From NCBI GenBank assembly GCA_041737175.1, contig JBGSSF010000012.1, positions 1 to 64,000 on the forward strand: a stretch of 64,000 nucleotides of DNA. Direction: 5' to 3'. The notes below the pieces were generated by a model. That model saw only the letters and a program-made list of their open reading frames with translations. It ran no database searches and was not told where the DNA came from. This document shows, one piece after another, positions 1 to 9,784 of the stretch. The position numbers and the translations under genes were made by a program. The stretch is from UBA5072 sp041737175 (GTDB taxonomy: Bacteria; Bacteroidota; Bacteroidia; Bacteroidales; UBA10428). Each line of letters opens with the position of its first letter. Position 1 is the stretch's first letter.

Positions 1-347
<347 letters not shown>

Positions 348-418
348 TTAACAGCTTAATATATAACTATTCCGGCATGTAATTTATAATCCCCCCGCCA
401 TCGGCGTGGGGAGAAATT
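348..418 (+). other. 23S-5S spacer with hairpin
   Basis: Short spacer between 23S and 5S rRNA. It contains a GC-rich stem-loop at 391-411 (CCCC-CGCC, loop ATC, GGCG-TGGGG) just before the 5S gene, probably part of an rRNA processing stem. No tRNA gene is present in it. Confidence 0.6.
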
Positions 419-528
<110 letters not shown>

Positions 529-530
529 TC

Positions 531-568
531 AATCCCGGTTTCATGCAAGTGAGACCGGGATTTTTTTT
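531..568 (+). terminator. rRNA operon terminator
   Basis: Rho-independent terminator: stem AATCCCGGT (531-539) pairs with ACCGGGATT (554-562), followed by a run of T to 568. It sits directly after 5S rRNA, so it ends the rRNA operon. Confidence 0.93.
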
Positions 569-619
569 AAATCTGACAGGATTACGCTATCTTGCCTTAA
601 ATATCTCAAAACTACCAGC

Positions 620-2608
620 ATGAAAAAAATGTTGCTGGCCATATTGTTTGTAATCATCCTCCCGGTATTCCTTTCAGCCCAAATCGATACCACAGTTGTT
701 GTCTATTCCTGGAAACTGGACGGATTTTATGCAAACCGCACCCGTGTCGAAGTGGATACCACACTTGCCAATTTCCAATGCTATAACCTTGCTTATAAGA
801 AATTTACAGGCATTGCTACCCTTGGGAATTACGGACTCCCGGTGCAAAGTATCGTTTATTCCGAACGCCCACAATACCAGGAGTTTGTGCTCATCAATAG
901 CTTTTTCCCCTTTATGAAACATTACGATAACACCGCCTATATCAATACCCGAAAACCTTTTACCAGGATTTCCTATTTCAAGGGCGGCTCCAGTCAAAAC
1001 AAAGAAGAGATCCTGGATGCCTTTCACTCCCAGAACCTTACCAAGAAACTCAACATCGGTTTGCATTACACCACAGTTGGTTCACTCGGACAGTACCAGT
1101 TTCAGAAAGTCAAGAACAATTCCTTTAATTTCTTTTCCAGCTACTCAGGAACTGTTTATAATAATTACCTCAGCGTTAATTATAATAAGATCATAGCAGA
1201 TGAAAACGGCGGAGTTCAGAATGACTCCCTGGTCACCGATACAACCTATGCTTTCACCAGGGATATCCCAACCCTGTTCAGCGGCACAGATAACGCATCC
1301 CGGCACAATCCCGACGTCTTTAATGAGATCCGGAATATAAACTTTCTGACTGTCCAGGAAATTGCTTTCCGGGGAAATCGGCAGGCTTCGGATTCTGTCG
1401 GCAAACCCGGGAAACTTCGGATCTTTTATCCCAAACTGGTTTATATTGTAAGCCTCGACCGAACATCGCGGCTTTTTACGGATCGTGATCCTATGGTTGG
1501 TCTCAACAATGGCCTCTACCCGGCCTTGAACGTGAGTGATTCAGTTACCCTGGATTCATTACTGTATTGGAAACTGTTCAATTCGGCACGCCTTCAGTTC
1601 CAGGGACGACGAAACAACCATTATTTTGTGGATTATTCCTATGAAATGCTGAATTACAGCATGGCCGTCAGCAACGGTAAAGCAACAGCCGACACCCTGG
1701 AACAGGTATGGTTTATTACCGATAAAATTCAACTCCCCGGATTGGAATATAAGAGCCGTTTGTTCAATTCCTATGTCTCATCAGGATTCACCAGGGTTTT
1801 TGCCAGCCTGCTCGAGCTGAATCTCTATGGCCGGTATTACCTTTCGGGCCATCGTCAGAGTGATTTCCTGCTCACCGGAGATGCTAAACTCACCCTGGGC
1901 AAACCGGAACATCCTATGACCTTTAAGGTGAAGATTGACAACGAACTGAGAACTCCTGATTTCCTTTATTCTCACTATGCGTCCAATAATTTCATATGGA
2001 CCAAAAATTTTAACAAGACCTCATTGAATCATTTGTCAACAAACCTGACCGTTTCATCAAAGAAGTTTGAAGTTGAGGGCGATTATTACTTACTTCGTAA
2101 CGTAATTTATCTGGATAACAACGCAGTTCCGAAACAATACCAAACTGCTTTGTCACTTTTGGTCCTGAGTGCATCCAAGCGATTTGATTTTTGGAAGATC
2201 ACGAGTGTCAGCAAATTGGTATACCAGAAAAGTGAAAATGAAAATGTTCTCGATCTGCCCGAAATTGCTTTGTATAATTCAACGTATCTGACGCACCTGT
2301 TCAATTTCAGGGCGACAGGCGGTAAATTGATGACCATGTTAGGATTTGACCTCTTTTACAATTCAAAATATTATGCGGATGCCTATATGCCGGCTTTGAC
2401 TTCGTTTTACCGGCAAAATAGTAAGCAATTGGGCAATTATCCATATTTTGATGTTTTCCTCAATATTCAGCTGAAAAGATTAAGGTTCTTTCTCAAGTTA
2501 GAGCATATTAATTCAGGTTGGATAAACAAGAACTACTTCTCAGTGTTACACTATCCACGGAACGAGCGTGATTTGAAATTTGGGCTTTCCTGGACATTTT
2601 ATGATTAG
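620..2608 (+). CDS. putative outer-membrane porin (Porin_10-like)
   Basis: 662 residues. A cleavable signal peptide (MKKMLLAILFVIILPVFLSAQ) is followed by a protein rich in aromatic residues and alternating beta strands, ending in Phe-Tyr-Asp, as expected for an outer-membrane beta barrel. The layout (N-terminal part with SYFKGGSSQNKEE and the LTKKLNIGLHY region, then barrel strands to the end) matches the Bacteroidota putative porin family PF14121, known mainly from sequence. It would form a passive outer-membrane channel; the substrate cannot be read from the sequence. It is a single gene behind the rRNA terminator, with a weak TATCTTGC promoter-like box about 30 bp upstream. Confidence 0.8.
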   Translation: MKKMLLAILFVIILPVFLSAQIDTTVVVYSWKLDGFYANRTRVEVDTTLANFQCYNLAYKKFTGIATLGNYGLPVQSIVYSERPQYQEFVLINSFFPFMKHYDNTAYINTRKPFTRISYFKGGSSQNKEEILDAFHSQNLTKKLNIGLHYTTVGSLGQYQFQKVKNNSFNFFSSYSGTVYNNYLSVNYNKIIADENGGVQNDSLVTDTTYAFTRDIPTLFSGTDNASRHNPDVFNEIRNINFLTVQEIAFRGNRQASDSVGKPGKLRIFYPKLVYIVSLDRTSRLFTDRDPMVGLNNGLYPALNVSDSVTLDSLLYWKLFNSARLQFQGRRNNHYFVDYSYEMLNYSMAVSNGKATADTLEQVWFITDKIQLPGLEYKSRLFNSYVSSGFTRVFASLLELNLYGRYYLSGHRQSDFLLTGDAKLTLGKPEHPMTFKVKIDNELRTPDFLYSHYASNNFIWTKNFNKTSLNHLSTNLTVSSKKFEVEGDYYLLRNVIYLDNNAVPKQYQTALSLLVLSASKRFDFWKITSVSKLVYQKSENENVLDLPEIALYNSTYLTHLFNFRATGGKLMTMLGFDLFYNSKYYADAYMPALTSFYRQNSKQLGNYPYFDVFLNIQLKRLRFFLKLEHINSGWINKNYFSVLHYPRNERDLKFGLSWTFYD

Positions 2609-2685
2609 TTTGTTATTGCAGGGCTCATAAAAAGTGGTGTAGACCAGCAGCGGTACGTGTTTTTTTACTAAATTCAGAAATAGCT

Positions 2686-4095
2686 ATGTTAAAGAAAATA
2701 ATCATATTTCCCCTTCTGTTGATCTTTGCAGCCTCCTGCAACTTCAGCAGCCACAGGACAGAAGAAGTCCGGTGGGAAAAGGACCTGGAGAATATCAAGG
2801 AAGAAGGAAAAATTACTGTTCTGACAGATTACAGTTCAACGGATTACTTCATTTATCGCGGACAGCCCATGGGATTTCAGTATGAAATGCTCCAGCAACT
2901 GGCCAACCACCTGTCGGTTCGACTTGAAGTTCGCGTTAGCCGCAGCCTGAATGAAAGTTTTGAATTGCTCCGAAACGGTGAAGCGGATCTTATTGCGCAG
3001 AACCTGGCTGTCACCAAGGACCGGCTTCAGTTTATCGATTTTACCATGCCCCTGGTTACTTCCAGACAGGTACTGGTGCAGCGTAAACCCGAAAACTGGC
3101 GGAAGATGAAAGCGATGGAAATCAGGGAGCACCTGATCACCAGCCCGCTCGAATTAAAAGGTGTGACTGTATATGTTATGCGCGGATCTGCCGCCAACAT
3201 GCGGTTACGCAATCTCGGGGAAGAAATTGGAGGCGACATTGGCCTGATTGAAGTGGATGAGAGCCCGGAACAGCTTATCAACCTTGTTTCCGAGGGCGAA
3301 ATACCCTTTACGGTGTGCGATGAAATTGCCGCCAGGGTGAACGCAAGCTATTATCCCGATGTGGATATTTCTACTCCCGTCAGCCTTGAGCAAAATATGG
3401 CATGGGCAGTTCGTAAAGGTTCCACAACCCTGGTGCAGGAACTGAATACCTGGCTTGCGGATTTTACCAAAACCCGCAAATACAAAGCCATTTATGCCAG
3501 GTATTTTGAAAGTCAGAAATCCGCTACCATGGTTGAGAGCGATTTCTATGCCATCAACACCGGCAAGATTTCTCCCTATGACCGTTACATCAAGCAATAC
3601 AGCTCATCCCTGGGGTGGGACTGGCGTCTTATGGCTTCACTGATCTACCAGGAATCAAGGTTCAAAAATAACCTTACCTCCTGGGCAGGCGCCTGGGGAT
3701 TAATGCAATTGATGCCTGGCACGGCAAAGCGCTATGGCGTGGATACCATCTCCTCACCCCGTGAACAGATCCGGGCCGGCAGCGAGTTCATCATCTGGCT
3801 TAATAGGCAGTTCAGTGACATCCCCGATGAAAATGAAAGGATCAAGTTCATACTTGCAGCTTATAATATAGGCCCCGGACATATCATCGATGCGCGTAAC
3901 CTGGCCCGGAAAAACGGAGCCGATCCCGATATATGGGATAACAATGTCGCCCGTTTCCTGCTTTCAAAAGCAGATCCGAAATACTACAACGACCCCGTGG
4001 TCAAGTTTGGCTTCTGCCGAGGCACCGAGACCTTCAATTATGTAGCCGACGTGCTGGAACGGTACGAGCATTATAAGAATATAGTGGGGAAGTAG
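2686..4095 (+). CDS. mltF: membrane-bound lytic murein transglycosylase F
   Basis: 469 residues. It begins with a lipoprotein signal peptide with lipobox AASC near residue 18. Residues ~45-270 form a periplasmic solute-binding domain of the amino-acid-binding type (SBP_bac_3), and ~290-455 form a lytic transglycosylase (SLT) domain with the motif YQESRF, where Glu323 would be the catalytic acid, and GLMQLMPGTAKRYG. This two-domain layout defines MltF. The enzyme cleaves peptidoglycan glycan strands to 1,6-anhydro-MurNAc products from the periplasmic face of the outer membrane. Its TAG stop lies inside a repeat element shared with the convergent Nudix gene. Confidence 0.93.
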   Translation: MLKKIIIFPLLLIFAASCNFSSHRTEEVRWEKDLENIKEEGKITVLTDYSSTDYFIYRGQPMGFQYEMLQQLANHLSVRLEVRVSRSLNESFELLRNGEADLIAQNLAVTKDRLQFIDFTMPLVTSRQVLVQRKPENWRKMKAMEIREHLITSPLELKGVTVYVMRGSAANMRLRNLGEEIGGDIGLIEVDESPEQLINLVSEGEIPFTVCDEIAARVNASYYPDVDISTPVSLEQNMAWAVRKGSTTLVQELNTWLADFTKTRKYKAIYARYFESQKSATMVESDFYAINTGKISPYDRYIKQYSSSLGWDWRLMASLIYQESRFKNNLTSWAGAWGLMQLMPGTAKRYGVDTISSPREQIRAGSEFIIWLNRQFSDIPDENERIKFILAAYNIGPGHIIDARNLARKNGADPDIWDNNVARFLLSKADPKYYNDPVVKFGFCRGTETFNYVADVLERYEHYKNIVGK

Positions 4096-4248
4096 GGAGA
4101 ATGGAGTAAGGAGTAAGGAGTAAGGAGTAAGGAGTAAGGAGTAAGGAGTAAGGAGAGGATTATGTGATTGATAATCAGTGTTTTATCACATGCGCTAACT
4201 CTCATGCTTAAAACTCACTCCATACTCCTTACTCCATTCTCCCTACTT
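4090..4248. repeat. long inverted repeat enclosing seven GGAGTAA repeats
   Basis: A perfect 26-nt inverted repeat has arms at 4090-4115 and 4223-4248 with about 107 nt between them. Seven copies of the 7-bp unit GGAGTAA run from 4103 to 4151, overlapping the left arm. The left arm holds the TAG stop of mltF (4093-4095) and the right arm encodes the last residues (VGRME) and TAA stop of the convergent Nudix gene. It could act as a bidirectional transcription barrier. Confidence 0.85.
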
Positions 4249-4852
4249 TTTTCACTATTTCCAAAAACTCGCTCAAAATCATCGCCGTAGCACCCCAGAT
4301 GTGGTTGTTTTGGATGTCAAAGTAGGGAACTTCAATCACATTACCGGCAATTGACATGATTTCATGCTTTTGGTTCGCAGGGTCCAACAGCTCATCCATA
4401 CCTGCTTCAATCAGGTATTCCACTTCCGCGGGATTATGCTTAAAGACCGGACGATTGTAACTGATACCAACATAAGGAAACACATCTGCCTGGCTTACCG
4501 GGATATGCAAGGGCGTGAGCTGCCCGATGATTTTTATCTCGTCTACCGGTATTCCAGTTTCTTCCATGGTTTCACGCAATGCTGTGCAGGCCAGATTTAA
4601 ATCGGTTTCTTCATATTTTCCGCCCGGAAAACTAACCTGGCCGCTGTGAACGCCTTCATATTCCGTGCGTTTTATAAATACAATACAGATGGAGACATGG
4701 CAGGGATATAATAACAACAATACACCGCTTTTTTTAATGGGTTTACCTGAGGTTGAAATTCTTATTACCGAAGGTGACATCCTTAACTGAGCTTCCACTC
4801 CGGGCAGGGGTTTTTGCAATTCTTCCGAAAGCTTTGATATCCAATTGTTCAT
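4229..4852 (-). CDS. Nudix hydrolase, CoA pyrophosphatase-like
   Basis: 207 residues. A Nudix box is visible (FPGGKYEETD then ALRETMEETGI), preceded by a GQVSFPGG segment of the kind seen in NudL/CoA diphosphatases (NuCoA motif). Family members cleave coenzyme A to 3',5'-ADP and phosphopantetheine, or act on other nucleoside diphosphate derivatives; CoA is the best guess here. The ATG start lies 5 bp after the stop of the LolC/E-type permease on the same strand, so the two are probably co-transcribed. The last five residues and the stop are encoded by the inverted repeat it shares with mltF, so the native C-terminus may differ in relatives. Confidence 0.88.
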   Translation of the reverse strand: MNNWISKLSEELQKPLPGVEAQLRMSPSVIRISTSGKPIKKSGVLLLLYPCHVSICIVFIKRTEYEGVHSGQVSFPGGKYEETDLNLACTALRETMEETGIPVDEIKIIGQLTPLHIPVSQADVFPYVGISYNRPVFKHNPAEVEYLIEAGMDELLDPANQKHEIMSIAGNVIEVPYFDIQNNHIWGATAMILSEFLEIVKKVGRME

Positions 4853-4857
4853 CTGAA

Positions 4858-6102
4858 TCAGTCAAATCGAATGGTACGTGAAGGGCTGATCCGGGCAATG
4901 ACCATGGAGGGCAGGGTCAGTATAACCAGGGTTATCAGCAATGTACCTATATTCAACACAAGAAGCTGGGTAAGGTTTATATTGACAGGAACATATTCCA
5001 GAAAATAAGATTCGGGATTCAGCTTTAACAGTTTAAAATAATACTGTAACATGCATATGCCTATGCCTACCAGGTTTCCGTAAAACAAGCCTTTGACCAT
5101 CAGGTAAACCGACTGATACAGAAATATATTGCGCACACCCCGGTTGTTCATTCCCAGCGCTTTCAGAATCCCGATCATGGTTGTCCGGTCGAGGATGATG
5201 ATCAGCAGGCCTGAAATCATATTGAAAACCGATACGATCAGCATCAGCCCAAGCAGTACCCAGACATTTTTGTCAATCAGTCCCAGCCAGTCAAATATCT
5301 GGGGATATCGTTCACGTATGTTGATAACCCGTAGTTTGGACCCGTCGGGATTGAAACTCAATCCGGCTATGTTGAATACTTCTGCTGAAACCTGGTCGAG
5401 ATCGGAATAATCGTCGATCAGGACCTCAAAACCCGATACCTGCGTAGAATCCCAGTTATTTAAACTTTGCAGGTGGCCGATATCCGCCAGGATAAACTGC
5501 TTGTCGAATTCCATCAGGCTGGTACGGTATATGCCCGATACTGTAAAAGACCTGCCTCGAGGTTGATCATTGATGAAGTACATGGCAAAACGGTCCCCGG
5601 GTTTAAGCTTCAGCAAATCAGAAAAATACTTTGATATCAGCACCTGGTCGGTTTTTGAACTGTCATTCACGGCGAACACTGAACCCTCCACCAGGTTACC
5701 GGAGAAAAAGCTCCAGTCGAAGTCACTTCCGACGCCCTTTACAATAGCACCCTGGATATCGCTTTTTGTTTTTATAATGCCGGGTTTTGTCGCAAATACC
5801 TGCACGTGCCTGACTCCCGGTGTGGAATTCAGCAAAGGAAGGAAAGCCTGATCCTTTAAAACAGGTTCCGTTTCAAAGGAATTGTTTGCATCGTAATTGA
5901 TGATCTGAACGTGCGAACCGAAGCCGATAATTTTACGCCGTATTTCATTTTTAAATCCCGTAACAGTGGCTACTGCAATAATCATCACAGCCAGGCTGAG
6001 TGCAATGCCGATGACCGATATGCGGATAATGGGACCTGCAAAGGAGGATCGGTCTTCTTTATTGAAAGTTAACCGCTTAGCTATGAATAACCCGGTTTTC
6101 AA
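4858..6102 (-). CDS. LolC/LolE-type lipoprotein-releasing permease (FtsX-like)
   Basis: 414 residues. One N-terminal membrane helix (~20-50), a large periplasmic domain (~55-275) and three C-terminal helices (~280-410) ending in PSRTIRFD: the MacB/FtsX-type permease layout of LolC/LolE. With a LolD ATPase it would extract lipoproteins from the inner membrane for transfer to the outer membrane. A lolD-like gene is in the same window at 55134, far away. The start is TTG at 6102: the frame has TAA two codons upstream and the N-terminus (FIAKRLTF) matches the family, so a non-ATG start is well supported. A -7 promoter box lies at 6124-6131. Confidence 0.88.
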   Translation of the reverse strand: MKTGLFIAKRLTFNKEDRSSFAGPIIRISVIGIALSLAVMIIAVATVTGFKNEIRRKIIGFGSHVQIINYDANNSFETEPVLKDQAFLPLLNSTPGVRHVQVFATKPGIIKTKSDIQGAIVKGVGSDFDWSFFSGNLVEGSVFAVNDSSKTDQVLISKYFSDLLKLKPGDRFAMYFINDQPRGRSFTVSGIYRTSLMEFDKQFILADIGHLQSLNNWDSTQVSGFEVLIDDYSDLDQVSAEVFNIAGLSFNPDGSKLRVINIRERYPQIFDWLGLIDKNVWVLLGLMLIVSVFNMISGLLIIILDRTTMIGILKALGMNNRGVRNIFLYQSVYLMVKGLFYGNLVGIGICMLQYYFKLLKLNPESYFLEYVPVNINLTQLLVLNIGTLLITLVILTLPSMVIARISPSRTIRFD

Positions 6103-6123
6103 CAGTTACATATCTATAGGCTT

Positions 6124-6131
6124 CAAAGATA
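6124..6131 (-). promoter_or_regulatory. -7 promoter box for the LolC/E-type gene
   Basis: CAAAGATA on the plus strand, so TATCTTTG on the minus strand, matching the Bacteroidota -7 consensus TAnnTTTG. It lies 21 bp before the TTG start, which supports that start. No clear -33 box. Confidence 0.55.
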
Positions 6132-6287
6132 TTAAATATTGTTGCTTAAACTGCATGGCCGGCATCATATCCTGTTGAACGGGCATGATATTGACAAAGC
6201 GGTACTTCGCCGATTTGATTAATTTTAAAACAAATGAAATTATTGCGTTAATTTTAGGAGGTTATCTGATATGGCAAATTTTTACCC

Positions 6288-7487
6288 ATGAATTGGTATA
6301 GAACATTTACATGCATTTCTGTATTTCTCGGGCTTCAACTTTTTCAAGCCTGTGTTGCAAAATCCGATCCGCCCCGGCAGCCTGTTAAAACCGGCGCGGA
6401 CCAGACTTCCCTTTACTTTCCCCTTTTGGAAGGGAAATCTGTGGGACTTGTCGCCAACCATACCTCGGTCACCGGAAAGGTTCACCTGGTAGATACAATG
6501 ATTCATTCCGGGATTCACCTGGTGAAAATATTCGCACCCGAACATGGTTTCAGAGGCCTAATTGATGCCGGTGAAAGCATCAGTAATGGTGTTGACAGCA
6601 AAACCGGAGTTCCCATCATCAGCCTGTACGGTTCAAAATCCAAACCTGCAGCCATTGACCTGAAAGGCATTGATGTGATGGTATATGACATCCAGGATGT
6701 GGGGGTAAGATTTTATACCTACATTTCAACACTCCATTATGTGATGGAGGCCTGTGCGGAAAATGATGTGCCCCTGCTGATACTGGACAGGCCCGATCCG
6801 CTTGGGCATTATATAGATGGTCCCGTGCTTGACACCACCTTCAGATCATTTGTAGGCATGCATCCCATTCCGGTTGTTTATGGGATGACGGTCGGCGAAC
6901 TGGCCCGGATGATCAACGGGGAAGGCTGGTTGGCCGGCGGTCTTGCCTGCGACCTGAAAATCACTCCCTGCAGCAGTTATGACCACAAAACATTTTACAA
7001 TTTGCCTGTTGATCCTTCTCCCAACTTGAATTCCATGGAAGCTATCTATCTATACCCGTCGCTGTGTTTTTTCGAGGGCACCATCATGAGTCTGGGCAGG
7101 GGAACTCCATACCCTTTCAGGGTAGTGGGACATCCCGATTACCCGGTTAAAACCTTTTCATTCACTCCCCAAGCGACAGCAGCCAATAAAAATCCGGTTC
7201 ACAAGGATAAAATTTGTTACGGTACCGATTTCCGGTCGATGCCCATTGCCGATTTGCAGCAGATGCGGGGATTGAATCTCCAATGGCTCATCGGGACCTA
7301 TAAGACCATGGGGAAAAGGGAGGATTTCTTTACCGATTATATCGATAAGCTGGCGGGAACAGGCAGTCTGCGGAAACAGATCGTGGAAGGGTTGACCGAG
7401 GAGCAAATCAGGCAAAGCTGGCAGCGGGAACTCAATAAATTCAAAGTTTTGAGAAAGAAGTATTTATTATATAACGATTTTGAATAG
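6288..7487 (+). CDS. DUF1343 / NamZ-like exo-beta-N-acetylmuramidase, lipoprotein
   Basis: 399 residues. A lipoprotein signal ends with lipobox LFQAC (Cys at ~22). The rest is a DUF1343 domain with the typical blocks VGLVANHTSV, FAPEHGFRG, YDIQDVGVRFYTYISTL, LDRPDPLG and DPSPNLNSMEAIYLYPSLCFFEGT. Members of this family (NamZ, GH171) remove N-acetylmuramic acid from the non-reducing end of peptidoglycan fragments; I infer the same role here. It would work at the envelope, in keeping with the nearby MltF transglycosylase. It is divergent from the LolC/E-type gene with about 185 bp between them. Confidence 0.9.
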   Translation: MNWYRTFTCISVFLGLQLFQACVAKSDPPRQPVKTGADQTSLYFPLLEGKSVGLVANHTSVTGKVHLVDTMIHSGIHLVKIFAPEHGFRGLIDAGESISNGVDSKTGVPIISLYGSKSKPAAIDLKGIDVMVYDIQDVGVRFYTYISTLHYVMEACAENDVPLLILDRPDPLGHYIDGPVLDTTFRSFVGMHPIPVVYGMTVGELARMINGEGWLAGGLACDLKITPCSSYDHKTFYNLPVDPSPNLNSMEAIYLYPSLCFFEGTIMSLGRGTPYPFRVVGHPDYPVKTFSFTPQATAANKNPVHKDKICYGTDFRSMPIADLQQMRGLNLQWLIGTYKTMGKREDFFTDYIDKLAGTGSLRKQIVEGLTEEQIRQSWQRELNKFKVLRKKYLLYNDFE

Positions 7488-7519
7488 GCATTAAAAATTC
7501 AGCCTCTACAAGCATAACC

Positions 7520-7754
7520 GTCAACTTAATGAATGATTGCGCGCCTTCAGGGCTTATATTCAATGGGTTGATGAATACCACAGGGCGATGCCCTGTGTTA
7601 GTGATAATGCCCTTTCAGGGCGATTTCTTGTACATTTGATTTAAGCCCTGAAAGGGCATTATCAATAGCCCGGGGCATAGCCCCGGGTTACAATAATTGT
7701 CGGAAATAAAAGCCCTGAAGGGGCGTAATCAAAAATAGTGGCTCTTAAGTTGAC
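7520..7754. repeat. nested-palindrome element with 10-bp terminal inverted repeats (REP/MITE-like)
   Basis: This fills most of the 389-bp gap 7488-7876, which has no gene. The outer ends are GTCAACTTAA (7520-7529) and TTAAGTTGAC (7745-7754). Inside are further mirrored blocks: GCCTTCAGGGCTT against AAGCCCTGAAGGGGC, hairpins CACAGGGCGATGCCCTGTG and CCCGGGGCATAGCCCCGGG, and a perfect 19-bp pair GATAATGCCCTTTCAGGGC with its complement ending near 7664. The whole unit could fold into one branched structure. No transposase is encoded, so it would be mobilised in trans, if at all. Confidence 0.8.
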
Positions 7755-7876
7755 CTATATTCAACAAGGTTGAATCGGTTTATTTTATATAATTCTTCTA
7801 CAATAATTTATCCTCTACGAGGATATGTTTATGCCATTTTTATCAACTTCGTAGAAGCAGATATCCGATATTTAAT

Positions 7877-8731
7877 ATGATCCAAAATCCAGAAAACCAT
7901 ACAATCACCAGCGGAAATGCGAAGCTCGCGGTAAAAATTTATCCCCGCGCTGCCACGGGAACGGTTATTCTCCTTCATGGAGGTCCCGGTGTTCCGGACG
8001 AAATGACGGAAGTCCGGGAGTTCCTGACCGGACATCTTCAGGTGATCACCTTTGACCAGCGCGGAATCGGAATGACGGACAGTCAAAATTGCAGCTTCAC
8101 TATGGCTGACTACATCAGTGATGTAAACCATATCGCGGCTCATTTTACCCTGGACGGATTTCACCTCTTCGGGCATTCCTGGGGAGGTTTGTATGCGCAG
8201 CTCTATGCCTATGAATTCCCGGAACGGGTGAAGAGTCTTTTTTTATGCAGTCCTGCATCGGGGACAGGCAGGCAGTGGTTGCTGACCGAAAGAGAAGTGT
8301 TCCGGTACAACCGCGAACGTTCAACCCTTGGCGAATGGATCGGGATGGGCATTAACACAGCGTTGGGATTGATTGGAAGCAGCAGCGCATACCGCCGATT
8401 ATTCAGACAAATCATCATCAACTACCATAAAGGGTACAACGTGGAACCTCCTGATAATGAAAAGCTTACCCGCATAAATGCCAAAGCAGGCACCCAAACG
8501 CGTAATGCGATTAAGAAACATTCACCACTCGGTGTATTCGGAAAAACACCTTACCCGGTGATGATTACATACGGTGAATTTGATGCCTATGGCAAAAGCA
8601 GGGAATTCGTCCTGGAGCGGTTCCCTTATGCCAGAACCGCGATAATACCGGGTTCCGGCCATACTCCCTGGAAGCACAACCTGAAGGAGTTCGGGAAGAT
8701 CCTGAATGATTTTTATGTAAAGGAACACTGA
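7877..8731 (+). CDS. alpha/beta hydrolase, proline iminopeptidase-like
   Basis: 284 residues, no signal peptide, so cytoplasmic. It shows the oxyanion-hole motif HGGPG (~30-34), DQRGIG, the nucleophile elbow GHSWGG with Ser101, an Asp in YGEFDAYG (~235) and the catalytic His in GSGHTPW (~258). HGGPG together with DQRG is typical of proline iminopeptidases and related hydrolases (S33 family), which release N-terminal proline. The exact substrate is not certain from sequence. It stands alone after the palindromic element, and converges on the metallophosphoesterase gene with 25 bp between the stops. Confidence 0.85.
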   Translation: MIQNPENHTITSGNAKLAVKIYPRAATGTVILLHGGPGVPDEMTEVREFLTGHLQVITFDQRGIGMTDSQNCSFTMADYISDVNHIAAHFTLDGFHLFGHSWGGLYAQLYAYEFPERVKSLFLCSPASGTGRQWLLTEREVFRYNRERSTLGEWIGMGINTALGLIGSSSAYRRLFRQIIINYHKGYNVEPPDNEKLTRINAKAGTQTRNAIKKHSPLGVFGKTPYPVMITYGEFDAYGKSREFVLERFPYARTAIIPGSGHTPWKHNLKEFGKILNDFYVKEH

Positions 8732-8756
8732 CAGGGTACCTCCACCCCGTTCGCAT

Positions 8757-9635
8757 CTATGCCTTTTTGGATTGCCTGAATTCCCTGACCATTTGTTCAA
8801 ACAATTCCTTGTCGTCCATGTCAACCAGTTCTTCAGGGACATCTTCCTGAGGTTCTTCCTTTCTCCGGGATTTATCACGAGGGTACCTGTATATTTCCCA
8901 GACGCCCTGGTTGTACTCCAGGGAGGTCAGGTTCTCTACCCAGTCACCCGAGTTAAGATATTGGATATGACCAACTTTTGGTACAACGATCTCTTTCATT
9001 TCAGGGTGATGGATGTGACCGATTACGATGGCCTTGAATCCTTTATGAATCGCAAGCTTAGCAGCAGTATTCTCGAAGTCGCCGATGAATTTCACCGCTG
9101 ATTTTACATTGTCTTTAATTTTCTTGGAAAATGATACTTTCCCCCTTCCGAAGATCCGGCTCACGAAATTGAGGACAGCATTCACAATAATCAACGCGTC
9201 ATATCCCATGGCGCCAAGCTTTGCCAGCCATTTATTATTATGCAGGACCATATCGAAAACATCACCATGGAAAAACCAGGTTTTTACACCGTTCAGTTCC
9301 AGTTCCAGTTTATTGAGGATCTCAAAATTCCCGATCCGGAGACCTGCAAACTTGCGTAACGTTTCATCATGATTGCCTGTGATATAGTAAACCTGGCAGC
9401 CTTTGGCCGCCAGGTTCAGTATTGATTTGACCACCTTCATGTGTGTATTGGGCCAATAACGTTTGGAGAACTGCCAGAAATCGATGATGTCACCGTTCAG
9501 TATAAGCTTACCGGGTTTAATGCCCAGGAGATACTGGTTAAGATCGTAAGCCTGAGATCCGTAAGTCCCCAGGTGAACATCGGAAATTACAACCAGGTCA
9601 ACCTTGCGCCTTTTTGGTTTAACAGCAGCACTCAT
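8757..9635 (-). CDS. metallophosphoesterase, UDP-2,3-diacylglucosamine diphosphatase-like
   Basis: 292 residues with all five calcineurin-like metal-binding motifs: SDVHLG (~20), NGDIIDFW (~46), GNHDE (~90), a His in FFHGDVFD (~118) and GHIHHP (~200). The set and spacing resemble LpxH-like enzymes of lipid A synthesis, which hydrolyse UDP-2,3-diacylglucosamine to lipid X and UMP at the inner membrane. It is longer than E. coli LpxH (about 240), as are many Bacteroidota homologues; a highly charged tail (RKEEPQEDVPEEL) follows the domain. No other lipid A genes are adjacent, so the substrate is inferred. Confidence 0.8.
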   Translation of the reverse strand: MSAAVKPKRRKVDLVVISDVHLGTYGSQAYDLNQYLLGIKPGKLILNGDIIDFWQFSKRYWPNTHMKVVKSILNLAAKGCQVYYITGNHDETLRKFAGLRIGNFEILNKLELELNGVKTWFFHGDVFDMVLHNNKWLAKLGAMGYDALIIVNAVLNFVSRIFGRGKVSFSKKIKDNVKSAVKFIGDFENTAAKLAIHKGFKAIVIGHIHHPEMKEIVVPKVGHIQYLNSGDWVENLTSLEYNQGVWEIYRYPRDKSRRKEEPQEDVPEELVDMDDKELFEQMVREFRQSKKA

Positions 9636-9784
9636 ATCATGGAAAAATTAAGAGTCCGGGAAAATTTATTTTCCGGAATCATATACAAGATTATTAAGAA
9701 TTCCGGAAATATTTCCTCAATAGCGATTTATTTTCTAACCCCATCATGTCCGGAATATCATTCGCCGAATGCCGGGGTCCAAAC

